Origin: Ruminococcus flavefaciens FD-1
Lineage (GTDB): Bacteria > Bacillota > Clostridia > Oscillospirales > Ruminococcaceae
Assembly: GCA_000174895.1 (NCBI GenBank)
Contig: ACOK01000070.1
Span: 1-37,766 of the forward strand
Direction: 5' to 3'
Length of the DNA: 37,766 nt
The notes beneath the pieces were generated by a model that was given only the letters and a program-made list of their open reading frames with translations, had not been told where the DNA came from and made no database searches. Each line of letters starts with the position of its first letter. The first letter of the stretch is position 1. The translations under genes and the position numbers were made by a program. Below are positions 1 through 7,985 of this stretch, piece by piece.

Positions 1-14
1 CAGGAGTGAAGCAT

Positions 15-890
15 ATGAAATATTTTTTAATTTTATTCACCGCACTGATCTGGCTGGCAGTACCGCTTGATTGCCGTGCGTCTGAGGATGAACTGGTTTA
101 TTCGATAATCAACGGGCGGGCAGCGATAACGGGATTCCGTGGCGAGCCTGAATTCCTCGAAATACCGCAGACTATCGAAAACTGCAATGTCACGGAGATA
201 AAGCTGGGGGCATTCTACGGGTGCAGTTCGCTGAGAAGGATAATTCTTCCGCCGACGCTGGAAAAGATAGGCGAAAACAGCTTCTACGCCTGCTATTCGC
301 TGGAGGAGGCTGTCATCCCCGACAGCGTGGTAAAGCTGGGAAACGGCTGTTTCTGCGGCTGTACATCGCTTTCCTCGGTGACGATACCCCTCGGGATATC
401 GGAGATACCCGTGTCCTGTTTCCGTGCCTGTGTGAAGCTGGAAACGGTGAACATCCCAAGCAACGTCCGCAAGATCGGAGCTTACGCTTTTTCCGGCTGC
501 ACGGGACTTAAAAAGGTGACGCTGGGGGAGGAGCTGAAGGAGATAGGCGAGAGGGCATTTTTTATGTGCAGTCAGTTGGAAAGGCTGTATGTCCCGTCTT
601 CGCTGACTGTACTTGACAAGGAGGCTGTAGGCTACGGACCGTCAAATCAGGGCGCAGCTCCGATAACAGGCTTTGAGCTTTCGGGGCGGAAAAGCTCGGC
701 TGCGGCGAGGTATGCGGAGGAATGCGGGATAAAGTTCATCCCGAATAACGACATTATCCGTACTGCCGCTTCATACCATCCTTCACTTCACTCAGAGAAA
801 GTCTCGGAGATCTGTGTTTCAGTGATCATGCTGGTATTTCTTGTTGCCGCTGCTGCCAATGCTCCAAGGAAGAAAAGATGCAAAAAGTGA
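15..890 (+). CDS. BspA-type leucine-rich-repeat protein, membrane-anchored
   Basis: Secreted LRR protein of 291 aa. The ATG at 15 is chosen because AGGAG at 2-6 lies 8 nt upstream; a GTG at 6 overlaps that site. A hydrophobic signal peptide (about residues 1-22, ending near CRA) is followed by BspA/TpLRR-type repeats of about 23 residues with the pattern L-x-x-I-x-I-P-x-x-V-x-x-I-G-x-x-A-F-x-x-C, to about residue 205. Next comes the typical end block of this family (SSAAARYAEECGIKF). A final hydrophobic segment at about 265-283 and a basic tail (PRKKRCKK) suggest the protein stays in the cell membrane facing outward. There is no dockerin and no LPXTG motif, unlike the two LRR proteins at 33-35.7 kb. 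Such repeats usually bind proteins or surfaces; the ligand here is unknown. Confidence 0.85.
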   Translation: MKYFLILFTALIWLAVPLDCRASEDELVYSIINGRAAITGFRGEPEFLEIPQTIENCNVTEIKLGAFYGCSSLRRIILPPTLEKIGENSFYACYSLEEAVIPDSVVKLGNGCFCGCTSLSSVTIPLGISEIPVSCFRACVKLETVNIPSNVRKIGAYAFSGCTGLKKVTLGEELKEIGERAFFMCSQLERLYVPSSLTVLDKEAVGYGPSNQGAAPITGFELSGRKSSAAARYAEECGIKFIPNNDIIRTAASYHPSLHSEKVSEICVSVIMLVFLVAAAANAPRKKRCKK

Positions 891-947
891 CCAAAAGTTG
901 CGATTTTTGCGGAATTTATCGTTTTGAGCAGTTTTTTAAGAAATCTA

Positions 948-976
948 TTGCAATTTCAGTGGAAATGTGCTATTAT
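948..976 (+). promoter_or_regulatory. Sigma-A-type promoter of the GH26-GH9 operon
   Basis: TTGCAA (948-953) is followed after exactly 17 nt by TATTAT (971-976), with TG at 968-969 forming an extended -10. The predicted start is near 982-984, about 100 nt before the GH26 gene. No other comparable promoter was noticed before the GH9 gene, so it probably serves both enzymes. Confidence 0.7.
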
Positions 977-987
977 TAAGATGTATA

Positions 988-1031
988 GATAGTTTAAGCG
1001 AAATTATCAGCACTTTTTGGCTTAAACTATC
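988..1031 (+). promoter_or_regulatory. 12-bp perfect inverted repeat at the 5' end of the GH26-GH9 leader
   Basis: GATAGTTTAAGC (988-999) is the exact reverse complement of GCTTAAACTATC (1020-1031), with a 20-nt loop. It starts about 5 nt after the predicted transcription start and is not followed by a T-run, so it is not a terminator. It could be an mRNA-stabilising 5' stem-loop or an operator for a repressor. The inverted repeat is directly visible; its role is inferred. Confidence 0.6.
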
Positions 1032-1080
1032 GATTAAAAGACAGTTGTTTAATAGAAATTACTGTGAGAGGGATATTGAA

Positions 1081-3031
1081 ATGAAAAAATCTAACAAAAT
1101 CAAGGCTGCTGTTATGGCGGCAGCGATGTCCGCTTTATCTGTGACAGGAACTGTTCCTGCTGCGATATCTGCGGCTGACGGCACCGTTAAGTATGAATTC
1201 GAGGACGGTGCTACAGACGGAGGAAAGATCTACTCGGACGGCACCAACGGAGTAAAGCTTTCCGACTTCCCTGAGGGCACCGATCTCAGCGGATTTTCGG
1301 GCAAGGGCTTCTCTTATGTTGACCAGAAGGGCACTACCGTAAGTGTTGATGTGGAAGTTGCCGAGGCAGGGCTTTATGAGCTGAATTTCGGCTACTGTGA
1401 GCCTTCCGACCCGAACAAGAAGGTGCAGTACCTCAACATCAACGGCGTGAATCAGGGCGAGGTGACTTTCCCGTATTCACCGGAATTTAAAGAAACTTCG
1501 GGCGGCATCATCAATCTGAAAAAGGGAAAGAACACCATCGAGCTCAAGGCTTACTGGGGTTACACCTTCATCGATTACCTTACGCTCAAGCCTGCGGACG
1601 AGAGCATAACAAGCCTCAGCCCCACCCGTGAACTGAGCAATCCTGATGCTTCCGATTCCGCAAAGCGCCTCTACAGCTACCTCTGCGACACCTACGGCAA
1701 ACATATTATCGCAGGTCAGCAGGAATACTGCGGCGACCATAACTACAATCTGTGGAGCAGCCCTGATGTCTTCATCAAGGACAACGAAGCAGAATTTGAG
1801 TACATTCTCGATAAAACAGGCAAGCAGCCTGCCATAAGAGGCATCGACCTGCTGGCTTACAATACATCATCAGACTGGCGTGACCACGCTCCCGAAAGAG
1901 CTATCGAGTGGACAAACAAGTACCACGGCATCGCAACTCTCACATGGCACTGGAACGTTCCCTGCGAGAAGGGAAGCGAGGATATCGCATTCTACGTTGA
2001 ATCCGCCAACCCGAAGTTCACCACTTTCAGCTGCAAGAATGCTGTTACCGAGGGAACATGGGAGCATGAAAAGGTCATGGCTGACCTTGAACTCATTGCA
2101 GGGCGAGCTGAAGAAAATGAAGGATGCCGATGTGCCTGTGCTGTGGAGACCTCTCCACGAAGCAGAGGGCGGATGGTTCTGGTGGGGAGCTGAAGGCCCC
2201 GAGGCCTGCAAGAAGCTCTACCGCCTCATGTACGATGAACTCACCAACAAGTACGGCCTGAACAACCTTATCTGGGTGTGGACAGGTTATACATCTCCGG
2301 CTTCATCCGAATGGTATCCCGGCGACGATGTTGTTGATATCGTCGGCTATGACAAGTACAATGCCGCTGACGGCAAGGCAAATCTCAGTTCGATAGCTTC
2401 CACTTTCTACAGCCTCGTTCAGAGCACGAACGGACAGAAAATGGTGACGATGTCAGAGAACGATACCATCCCGTCGCTTGAAAATCTCGTGAACGACAAG
2501 GCCGCATGGCTTTACTTCTGCCCATGGTATATGAATTACCTTACCAGCGAGGAGAATAACCCTGTGGACAACCTTGTTGAAATATACAAGAGCGATTACT
2601 GCATCACTCTTGATGAACTGCCTGACCTGAAGACCTACCCCATAAGCGGCGAAGGCAGGACAACAGGCACTACAGCCAAGACAACAGGCACAACAGTCAA
2701 GACTACAACGACTACATCAAAGACTACGGCTACTACTGTTAAGACCACAACTACAATAGTCGCAAATACAGTTACCACATCTTCGGAAAAGAAGAGCGGA
2801 GGGCTGAAGGGCGACGCTAACCTTGACAAGAATGTTGATCTTTCCGATGCGGTACTCATAATGCAGAGCCTCAGCAATCCGTCAAAGTACGGACAGCAGG
2901 GCAGTGATAAGGGCCATATTACCAAAGAAGGCACAGACAATGCCGATGTTATAGGTAAGGATGGCGTAACGTCTATGGACGCTCTTGAGATACAGAGATT
3001 CACTCTGCACCTCATAGATGCGTTTGAATAA
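1081..3031 (+). pseudogene. GH26 beta-mannanase with CBM35 and dockerin, frameshifted
   Basis: Secreted cellulosomal mannanase, about 649 aa once the frame is restored. Order: signal peptide (1-30), family 35 carbohydrate-binding module (about 34-165), GH26 barrel (about 175-515), Thr-rich linker (about 524-570) and dockerin (about 577-649, GDANLDKNVDLSDAV first loop). Expected role: endo-cleavage of beta-1,4-mannan, with Glu360 in RPLHE as likely acid/base and Glu459 in MSEND as likely nucleophile. Reading from the ATG at 1081 runs off-frame at GGG 2101-2103 and stops at 2193, before both catalytic residues. Dropping one G restores clear GH26 sequence to the stop at 3031. Codon use and family similarity are intact on both sides, so this is either a very recent mutation or a sequence error. 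The ribosome site is GAGAGG at 1067-1072. The GH9 gene follows 52 nt downstream. Confidence 0.9.
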
Positions 3032-3083
3032 ACATTATCGGCGGGCACTGCCGGTAAAAATGAATAATGGGGAGGAAACAATC

Positions 3084-5735
3084 ATGAAACACACAAAAAT
3101 AGCTGCTGCATTTCTCAGTGCGGCAACTGCTGCATCTTCACTGGCGGCATATGTACCTTTTGTACACGCCGAAGAAGCTGCAGAGGAACAGCAGTTTTCT
3201 GCACCTATCAGTGAGATAGTACAGGATTCGGGCCTCGATATCGACTACGCCCGTGCTCTCCAGTATTCACTGTATTTCTACGATGCAAATATGTGCGGTG
3301 ATACTGTTGACAACGACTCACGCCTTTCATGGAGAGGCAACTGCCATACCTATGATGCACACGTTCCGATGGTAAAGTGGGACGGACTTACAACTGCATC
3401 AAGCAAGGGCGGTACAAACCTCGATGAATCATTCATGAAGACCTACGCTGATGTTCTCGACCCTGACGGCGACGGAACTATCGACGTTGCAGGCGGATTC
3501 CACGATGCAGGTGACCACGTTGAATTCGGTATGCCTGAAAACTATTCAGCAGCTACACTCGGATGGGATTATTACGAATTCCGTGACGTATTCAAAAAGC
3601 TTGAACAGGATGACCATATGGAGACTATCCTCCGCCACTTCAATGACTACCTCATGAAGTGTACATTCCTCGATGACAGCGGCAAGGTCGTTGCTCACTG
3701 CTACCAGGTCGGCGAAGGTAATATCGACCACGCTATCTGGAACAGTCCTGAGGTAGATACTATGCCTCGTCCTGCATTCTTCCTCACAGCTGAAAAGCCG
3801 CAGATCGACTACGCTGTTTCAGCTTGTGCTGCACTGGCTATCAACTACCTCAACTTCAAGGATACAGATGAGGAGTACGCAGCAAAATCACTCAAGTACG
3901 CAAAGGCTCTCTGGGACTTCACAAACGAAGCTATCGAAAAGATCGGCGATTCTACAAAGCTTCTTTCCGATAACGGCGACGGCCCGGGTGCATTCTACGG
4001 CTCATCCAAGTGGGAAGATGATTACTGCTGGGCTGCTGCATGGATGTATCAGGCAACTCAGGATGCAAGCGCATTCGATTACGCTGTAAAGATATTCGAC
4101 TACTATGCTCCTTCAGGCTGGTGCTACTGCTGGAACGATATGTGGAGCGGTGCAGGCGTTATGTGGGCTGTTATAAATCAGGAACACCCTGAGCTCGACC
4201 TCGTTCAGAAGGTAAGAGATGCACAGGGCAAGAACCAGTACGTTTTCGATAACTTCTGGGATGACGACTGTGTCGGCAAGTGCCTCAAGACATGGCAGCA
4301 GCTCGAGACAAAGGGCGGTTTTGCATACCTCAACCAGTGGGGAAGCTGCCGTTACAATACTGCTATGCAGCTGATCTGCCTCGTTCATGATAAGTACACC
4401 AACAACGGCAAACCCGGCGAATGGGCTGAATGGGCAAAGAAGCAGATGAACTATGTTCTCGGCGACAACGATATCACATACAAGGAAGAGCCAAAGTACG
4501 CAGTTCTTGCCGGTAAGAACGGTACTCACGGCCCAAGAGCATTCATCGTTGGTTACAACGACAATGCTGTAAAGAATCCTCACCACCGTGCAGCATCAGG
4601 CCTCCTTATGGCTGAAGATGCACGTGAGCAGAGACACATCCTCTGGGGTGCTCTCGCAGGCGGTCCTGACGGAAAAGACGGACACGACGACGCAACAAAG
4701 GACTGGGTAGAGAACGAGGTTACTATCGACTATAACGCTTGTCTCCCCGGCGCAGCAGCAGGTCTCTATGCTTTCTACGGCACAGAGGATATGGCTGTAA
4801 CTCCTAACTTCCCTCCTGAGGACGAGAAGAGAGTTTACGGCGGCGGCGCAGGCGGCGAAGGCGGCAGCGGCTACTGGGTAGAAGCTTGCGGTATCGACAG
4901 CAGAAACGATGACGGCACAGGTGCTGTTGAAGTTTCACTGAAGGTGCTTTCAGGCGAAACAACTCCATCCAAGAACCTTACTATCAGATACTTCATCGAC
5001 GCTTCAGAAGTTTCTGATCCATCTATCATTGATACAAAGAAGCTTTACGATCAGTCCGAAATGGAGATCGAGGGCGCTAAGTGCACAGTAAGCCCGCTCA
5101 AGAAGTACAAGGATTCAGACAGCATCTACTATGTAGAGCTTTCATGGGAAGACTGCACTATCGTTAACTCAGGCAAGAAGAGCCAGTTCTCAGTAGGTTT
5201 CTACGGCAAGGGCTATACAGATCCTGAGACTCATAAGTACATCGTATACAAGTGGGATCCTGAGAATGACTGGAGCTACTCACACATGAAGCTCGGTGTT
5301 AAGGAAGACTTCTTCGCAGTTGATGATCCGCCGGAGGAGCGCTGCGATTACATCTGCGTTTACGATGACGGCGTTCTCGTAGGCGGTATCGAGCCTGACG
5401 GTTCAAAGCCTGCCGAGAAGACAGAGGACTCTAAGACAACAACTACTGCAAAGACACCTGTAACATCTACAACAACAGCAGCAGCTATCGTAACAACATC
5501 ACCTGTAGCAGCAGCTAATGTAATCTACGGTGACTCTAACTGTGATAAGGAAGTTGACGTTTCAGACGCAGTTCTGATCATGCAGTCACTTTCAAATCCT
5601 GCAAAATATAAGCTTACCGAGCAGGGTAAGGCAAATGCTGACTGTGAGGGTGTAGGCAACGGCGTTACAAATATGGACGCACTTGCTGTTCAGAAGTACA
5701 AGCTTCAGCTTATCTCAGCACTTCCTGAAAAATAA
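3084..5735 (+). CDS. GH9 cellulase with CBM3 and dockerin
   Basis: Secreted cellulosomal endoglucanase of 883 aa. The ATG at 3084 is preceded by GGGGAGG (3069-3075) at 8 nt. Order: signal peptide (1-30), GH9 (alpha/alpha)6 catalytic domain (about 35-570), family 3 carbohydrate-binding module (about 575-755), Thr/Ala-rich linker (about 775-810) and dockerin (about 814-883). The DAGDH motif carries Asp141 and Asp144 (base/nucleophile water). NPHHRAASG is the conserved His region. DATKDWVENEVTIDYNA fits the second GH9 signature, with Glu545 as the acid. A CBM3 directly after GH9 is the arrangement of processive endoglucanases, so that mode of action on cellulose is likely but inferred. Codons resemble those of the ribosomal protein genes nearby (ACA, GCA, CTC, AAG), suggesting high expression. 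It is probably co-transcribed with the GH26 gene and ends at a terminator. Confidence 0.95.
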   Translation: MKHTKIAAAFLSAATAASSLAAYVPFVHAEEAAEEQQFSAPISEIVQDSGLDIDYARALQYSLYFYDANMCGDTVDNDSRLSWRGNCHTYDAHVPMVKWDGLTTASSKGGTNLDESFMKTYADVLDPDGDGTIDVAGGFHDAGDHVEFGMPENYSAATLGWDYYEFRDVFKKLEQDDHMETILRHFNDYLMKCTFLDDSGKVVAHCYQVGEGNIDHAIWNSPEVDTMPRPAFFLTAEKPQIDYAVSACAALAINYLNFKDTDEEYAAKSLKYAKALWDFTNEAIEKIGDSTKLLSDNGDGPGAFYGSSKWEDDYCWAAAWMYQATQDASAFDYAVKIFDYYAPSGWCYCWNDMWSGAGVMWAVINQEHPELDLVQKVRDAQGKNQYVFDNFWDDDCVGKCLKTWQQLETKGGFAYLNQWGSCRYNTAMQLICLVHDKYTNNGKPGEWAEWAKKQMNYVLGDNDITYKEEPKYAVLAGKNGTHGPRAFIVGYNDNAVKNPHHRAASGLLMAEDAREQRHILWGALAGGPDGKDGHDDATKDWVENEVTIDYNACLPGAAAGLYAFYGTEDMAVTPNFPPEDEKRVYGGGAGGEGGSGYWVEACGIDSRNDDGTGAVEVSLKVLSGETTPSKNLTIRYFIDASEVSDPSIIDTKKLYDQSEMEIEGAKCTVSPLKKYKDSDSIYYVELSWEDCTIVNSGKKSQFSVGFYGKGYTDPETHKYIVYKWDPENDWSYSHMKLGVKEDFFAVDDPPEERCDYICVYDDGVLVGGIEPDGSKPAEKTEDSKTTTTAKTPVTSTTTAAAIVTTSPVAAANVIYGDSNCDKEVDVSDAVLIMQSLSNPAKYKLTEQGKANADCEGVGNGVTNMDALAVQKYKLQLISALPEK

Positions 5736-5753
5736 TCTGACATGAATGTCATC

Positions 5754-5786
5754 AAAGGGACTTTTCTTCGGAAAGATCCCTTTTTT
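5754..5786 (+). terminator. Rho-independent terminator after the GH9 gene
   Basis: AAAGGGA pairs with TCCCTTT, with inner CTTT/AAAG pairing around a TCTTCGGA-like loop, followed by six T (5781-5786). It closes the GH26-GH9 transcript. Confidence 0.85.
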
Positions 5787-5839
5787 CTGCCGTGAATATA
5801 TCCCGTTTTTCTGCCCATTATATGGATGAGGTGATAAAT

Positions 5840-6499
5840 ATGAGAAAGCATCTGGAATCTGTATTGACAATGGGTATGATAATTGCTATAATTATATCCA
5901 ATGCAGGAAAAATAATTAACGACGGTCTCGCTCTCGATAAGCTCAGGAGCAGTGTGCTGAGACTGCATATCCTTGCAAATTCCGACAGTGACTATGATCA
6001 GAAAATGAAGCTGAAAGTCCGTGACGCAATTCTGGAAAGCGGCATACTTAGAGGCGCAACGGATATGGAGGAGGCTGAGCGTATCGCTGAGAGCAGACTT
6101 GAGGATATTGAAATGCTCGCTGAGATAACGCTGGAGGATAACGGCTGTTATCTGCCTGTTCATGCTTCCATAGAGGATCATGTTTTCGATGAGCGTGAAT
6201 ACGAGGATATTACCATGCCTTCGGGGAATTACCGTGCTCTGCGTATTGAGATAGGCAAGGCAGGCGGACATAACTGGTGGTGCGTGATGTACCCTCCGCT
6301 GTGCATCCCTGCGGCTTGCGAGGTCGCTGAGGACAAAGAGATAGAAAAAGAATTCTTCGACGACAAGGAAATGGACATACTTGAAAAACCGCAGAAATAC
6401 AGAGTAAGATTTGCGATATGGGACAAGATAAAGGAAATAAAGCAGGCGAAGAAAAACAAACAGGAAACGCAAGATGATGCAGCTGATTATTGTGCATGA
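5840..6499 (+). CDS. spoIIR: Stage II sporulation protein R (SpoIIR)
   Basis: Secreted signalling protein of 219 aa. In Bacillus it is made in the forespore and triggers SpoIIGA to cleave pro-SigmaE in the mother cell. The ATG at 5840 is preferred because GAGGTG (5828-5833) lies 6 nt upstream; an ATG at 5792 would start right after a terminator. An N-terminal membrane/signal segment (about 9-27) is followed by LRLHILANSDS, the LKVRDAI region and the PSGNYRALRIEIG...HNWWCVMYPPLC block, all characteristic of the family. The charged Lys/Glu-rich end is variable. It is a single gene; no other sporulation gene is in the window. Ruminococcus is usually described as non-sporing, so function is uncertain. 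A perfect promoter-like sequence lies inside the start of this gene. Confidence 0.92.
   Translation: MRKHLESVLTMGMIIAIIISNAGKIINDGLALDKLRSSVLRLHILANSDSDYDQKMKLKVRDAILESGILRGATDMEEAERIAESRLEDIEMLAEITLEDNGCYLPVHASIEDHVFDEREYEDITMPSGNYRALRIEIGKAGGHNWWCVMYPPLCIPAACEVAEDKEIEKEFFDDKEMDILEKPQKYRVRFAIWDKIKEIKQAKKNKQETQDDAADYCA
5864..5892 (+). promoter_or_regulatory. Perfect consensus promoter inside the start of spoIIR
   Basis: TTGACA (5864-5869), a 17-nt gap and TATAAT (5887-5892), with TG at 5884-5885 as extended -10. All twelve core bases match. It lies within codons 9-18 of spoIIR, so a transcript would begin near 5899 and lack the SpoIIR start and signal peptide. The bases are directly visible; activity is not shown. 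Confidence 0.45.
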
Positions 6500-6520
6500 T
6501 GACAAAAATGCGGCTGGCGC

Positions 6521-6549
6521 TTGACAAAATGCGGAAACGGGTATATAAT
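6521..6549 (+). promoter_or_regulatory. Sigma-A promoter of infC-rpmI-rplT
   Basis: TTGACA (6521-6526), a 17-nt gap and TATAAT (6544-6549): a perfect match. The predicted start near 6556 gives a leader of about 170 nt before infC. Confidence 0.88.
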
Positions 6550-6555
6550 ATTTGA

Positions 6556-6727
6556 GTAAACAAAGCAGAACTATGCGTTCTCACCGTCGGGCTATGCTGA
6601 AACGGTCAATATGTGTCAGAGGGCAGCTTGATATCATCAGGCAGCTTTAGGTTATGTATTGTATGAGTGCGGATAATTTCTGCACTCATTTTTGTTTTAT
6701 CAAAATTTTGCTTGGAGGTGCTTGACG
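6556..6727 (+). promoter_or_regulatory. Structured leader of infC-rpmI-rplT (L20-leader-like)
   Basis: The leader holds several local pairings: AGAAC/GTTCT around loop TATGC, ACCGT/ACGGT, and a repeated GGCAGCTT. It ends in a complete intrinsic terminator placed before the infC ribosome site. In Bacillus this operon is shut down when L20 binds the leader and favours termination. The same logic is inferred here from position and structure; I did not verify the L20-binding fold. Confidence 0.6.
6663..6698 (+). terminator. Attenuator terminator upstream of infC
   Basis: Perfect 8-bp stem ATGAGTGC (6663-6670) / GCACTCAT (6682-6689) followed by a T-rich tract TTTTTGTTTT. It lies inside the leader between promoter and infC, so it must be read through for expression. 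Confidence 0.85.
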
Positions 6728-7246
6728 ATTAGCAAACAGGAACTGCAGATCAACGAAGAGATACGAGACAAAGAGATTCTCGTGATCGACGCTGACGGAA
6801 CAAAGCTCGGTGTATTATCCGCAAAGGAAGCTCAGCAGATGGCTTATGATAAGGATCTTGACCTTGTAAAGATCGCTCCGCAGGCAACACCGCCCGTATG
6901 CCGTATCATGGACTACGGAAAGTATTGCTTTGAACAGCAGAAGCGTGAAAAGGAAGCAAGAAAAAATCAGAAGGTCGTTGCTATTAAGGAGATCAGAATG
7001 TTCTCCACTATCGATACCCACGATTTTGAGACAAAGGTTAACCAGGCCGTGAAATTCTTACAGGGCGGGGATAAACTGAAGGTCTCAGTAAGATTCCGTA
7101 AAAGAGCAATTGCGCACCCACAGCTCGGCGAAGAGCTGCTTGAGCGTTTCAAGGAAGCAGTTTCAGCAGTCGGCACTGTGGATAAGCCCGCTAAAATGGA
7201 AGGACGCAGCATAGTTATGTTCGTTGTTCCCAAGGCGGCTAAGTAA
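6728..7246 (+). CDS. infC: Translation initiation factor IF-3, probable ATT start
   Basis: IF-3 of 172 aa. It binds the 30S subunit, prevents early joining of 50S and rejects wrong start codons. The sequence runs [14 protein letters not shown] (N domain), then [12 protein letters not shown], the basic linker helix and the C domain ([27 protein letters not shown]). No ATG fits. GGAGG (6714-6718) is 9 nt before ATT at 6728, whereas an in-frame TTG at 6722 is only 3 nt away. An ATT start is the known autoregulatory feature of infC in several bacteria: IF-3 discriminates against its own start codon. First gene of the operon; rpmI begins 13 nt after its stop. Confidence 0.95.
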   Translation: MSKQELQINEEIRDKEILVIDADGTKLGVLSAKEAQQMAYDKDLDLVKIAPQATPPVCRIMDYGKYCFEQQKREKEARKNQKVVAIKEIRMFSTIDTHDFETKVNQAVKFLQGGDKLKVSVRFRKRAIAHPQLGEELLERFKEAVSAVGTVDKPAKMEGRSIVMFVVPKAAK

Positions 7247-7259
7247 GGAGGATCATAAA

Positions 7260-7463
7260 ATGGCAAAGGTAAAGGTTAAAACTCACTCAGGCGCTAAGAA
7301 GCGTTTTAAGATTACAGGAACCGGTAAGGTGAAGTATCAGCACACAAACAAGAGACACAGACTCACTCAGAAGGATACAAAGCGTAAGAGAATCGCTCGT
7401 AATGCCGGCGTTGCTGACTGCACAAACGCTCCTACAATCAAGAAGCTCGTTCCATACCTTTAA
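7260..7463 (+). CDS. rpmI: 50S ribosomal protein L35
   Basis: Basic protein of 67 aa, [16 protein letters not shown] start and [12 protein letters not shown] region, typical of L35 of the large subunit. The ATG at 7260 follows AAGGAGG (7244-7250). Second gene of the infC operon; it should share the leader control. Confidence 0.97.
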   Translation: MAKVKVKTHSGAKKRFKITGTGKVKYQHTNKRHRLTQKDTKRKRIARNAGVADCTNAPTIKKLVPYL

Positions 7464-7520
7464 TAGGTGCATCGGAGCATAAAGGATTTCCCGTAATTTT
7501 ATTTTTGGAGGTAAAAGACT

Positions 7521-7874
7521 ATGGCACGTATTAAAGGTGCAATGATGACTCGCAAGAGAAGAAATAAGACTTTAAAGCTTGCTAAGGGCTACTGGGGCGC
7601 AAAGAGCAAGCACTTCAAGATGGCTAAGCAGGCTGTAATGAAGTCAGGCCAGTACGCTTACATCGGAAGAAAGCAGAAGAAGAGACAGTTCAGACAGCTC
7701 TGGATCGCAAGAATCTCTGCTGCTGCTAAGCTCAACGGCATGAACTACTCAACATTCATGAACGGCTGCAAGAAGGCTGGCATCTCACTCAACAGAAAGA
7801 TGCTCTCCGAGATCGCTATCAACGATGCAGCTGGTTTCACAGCAATCGTTGAAAAGGCTAAGGCTGCTCTTTAA
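7521..7874 (+). CDS. rplT: 50S ribosomal protein L20
   Basis: Protein of 117 aa, the usual L20 length, with the basic start [19 protein letters not shown] and the [15 protein letters not shown] region. L20 is needed for early 50S assembly and in Bacillus represses its own operon through the leader. The start follows TGGAGG (7505-7510). Third and last gene of the operon, with a terminator right after. Confidence 0.98.
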   Translation: MARIKGAMMTRKRRNKTLKLAKGYWGAKSKHFKMAKQAVMKSGQYAYIGRKQKKRQFRQLWIARISAAAKLNGMNYSTFMNGCKKAGISLNRKMLSEIAINDAAGFTAIVEKAKAAL

Positions 7875-7883
7875 TTGAGACTT

Positions 7884-7920
7884 GAAACACGCTCCTTTAT
7901 AAAAAGAGCGTGTTTTTGTT
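7884..7920 (+). terminator. Terminator of infC-rpmI-rplT
   Basis: AACACGCTC (7886-7894) pairs perfectly with GAGCGTGTT (7906-7914) and runs into TTTTTGTT. Confidence 0.9.
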
Positions 7921-7985
7921 AGGGGACAAGGTGCCGCTTAGGCATCTTGCGCCTTACACCTTTACTTCAGGAGGTGTTCGTACTA

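Noticed and set aside
2640..2790. Repetitive ACA/ACT-rich DNA in the GH26 gene
   Set aside because: It encodes the usual Thr-rich linker of cellulosomal enzymes rather than a mobile or regulatory repeat.
3036..3056. CGGC/GCCG hairpin between the GH26 and GH9 genes
   Set aside because: Short stem and no T-run, so not a convincing terminator; the two genes remain likely co-transcribed.
6692..6727. Earlier in-frame TTG starts for infC
   Set aside because: TTG 6692 is inside the terminator T-run and TTG 6722 is too close to the ribosome site.
7925..7950. Hairpin AAGGTGCC/GGCATCTT after rplT
   Set aside because: No T-run and it follows an already adequate terminator; no clear function.
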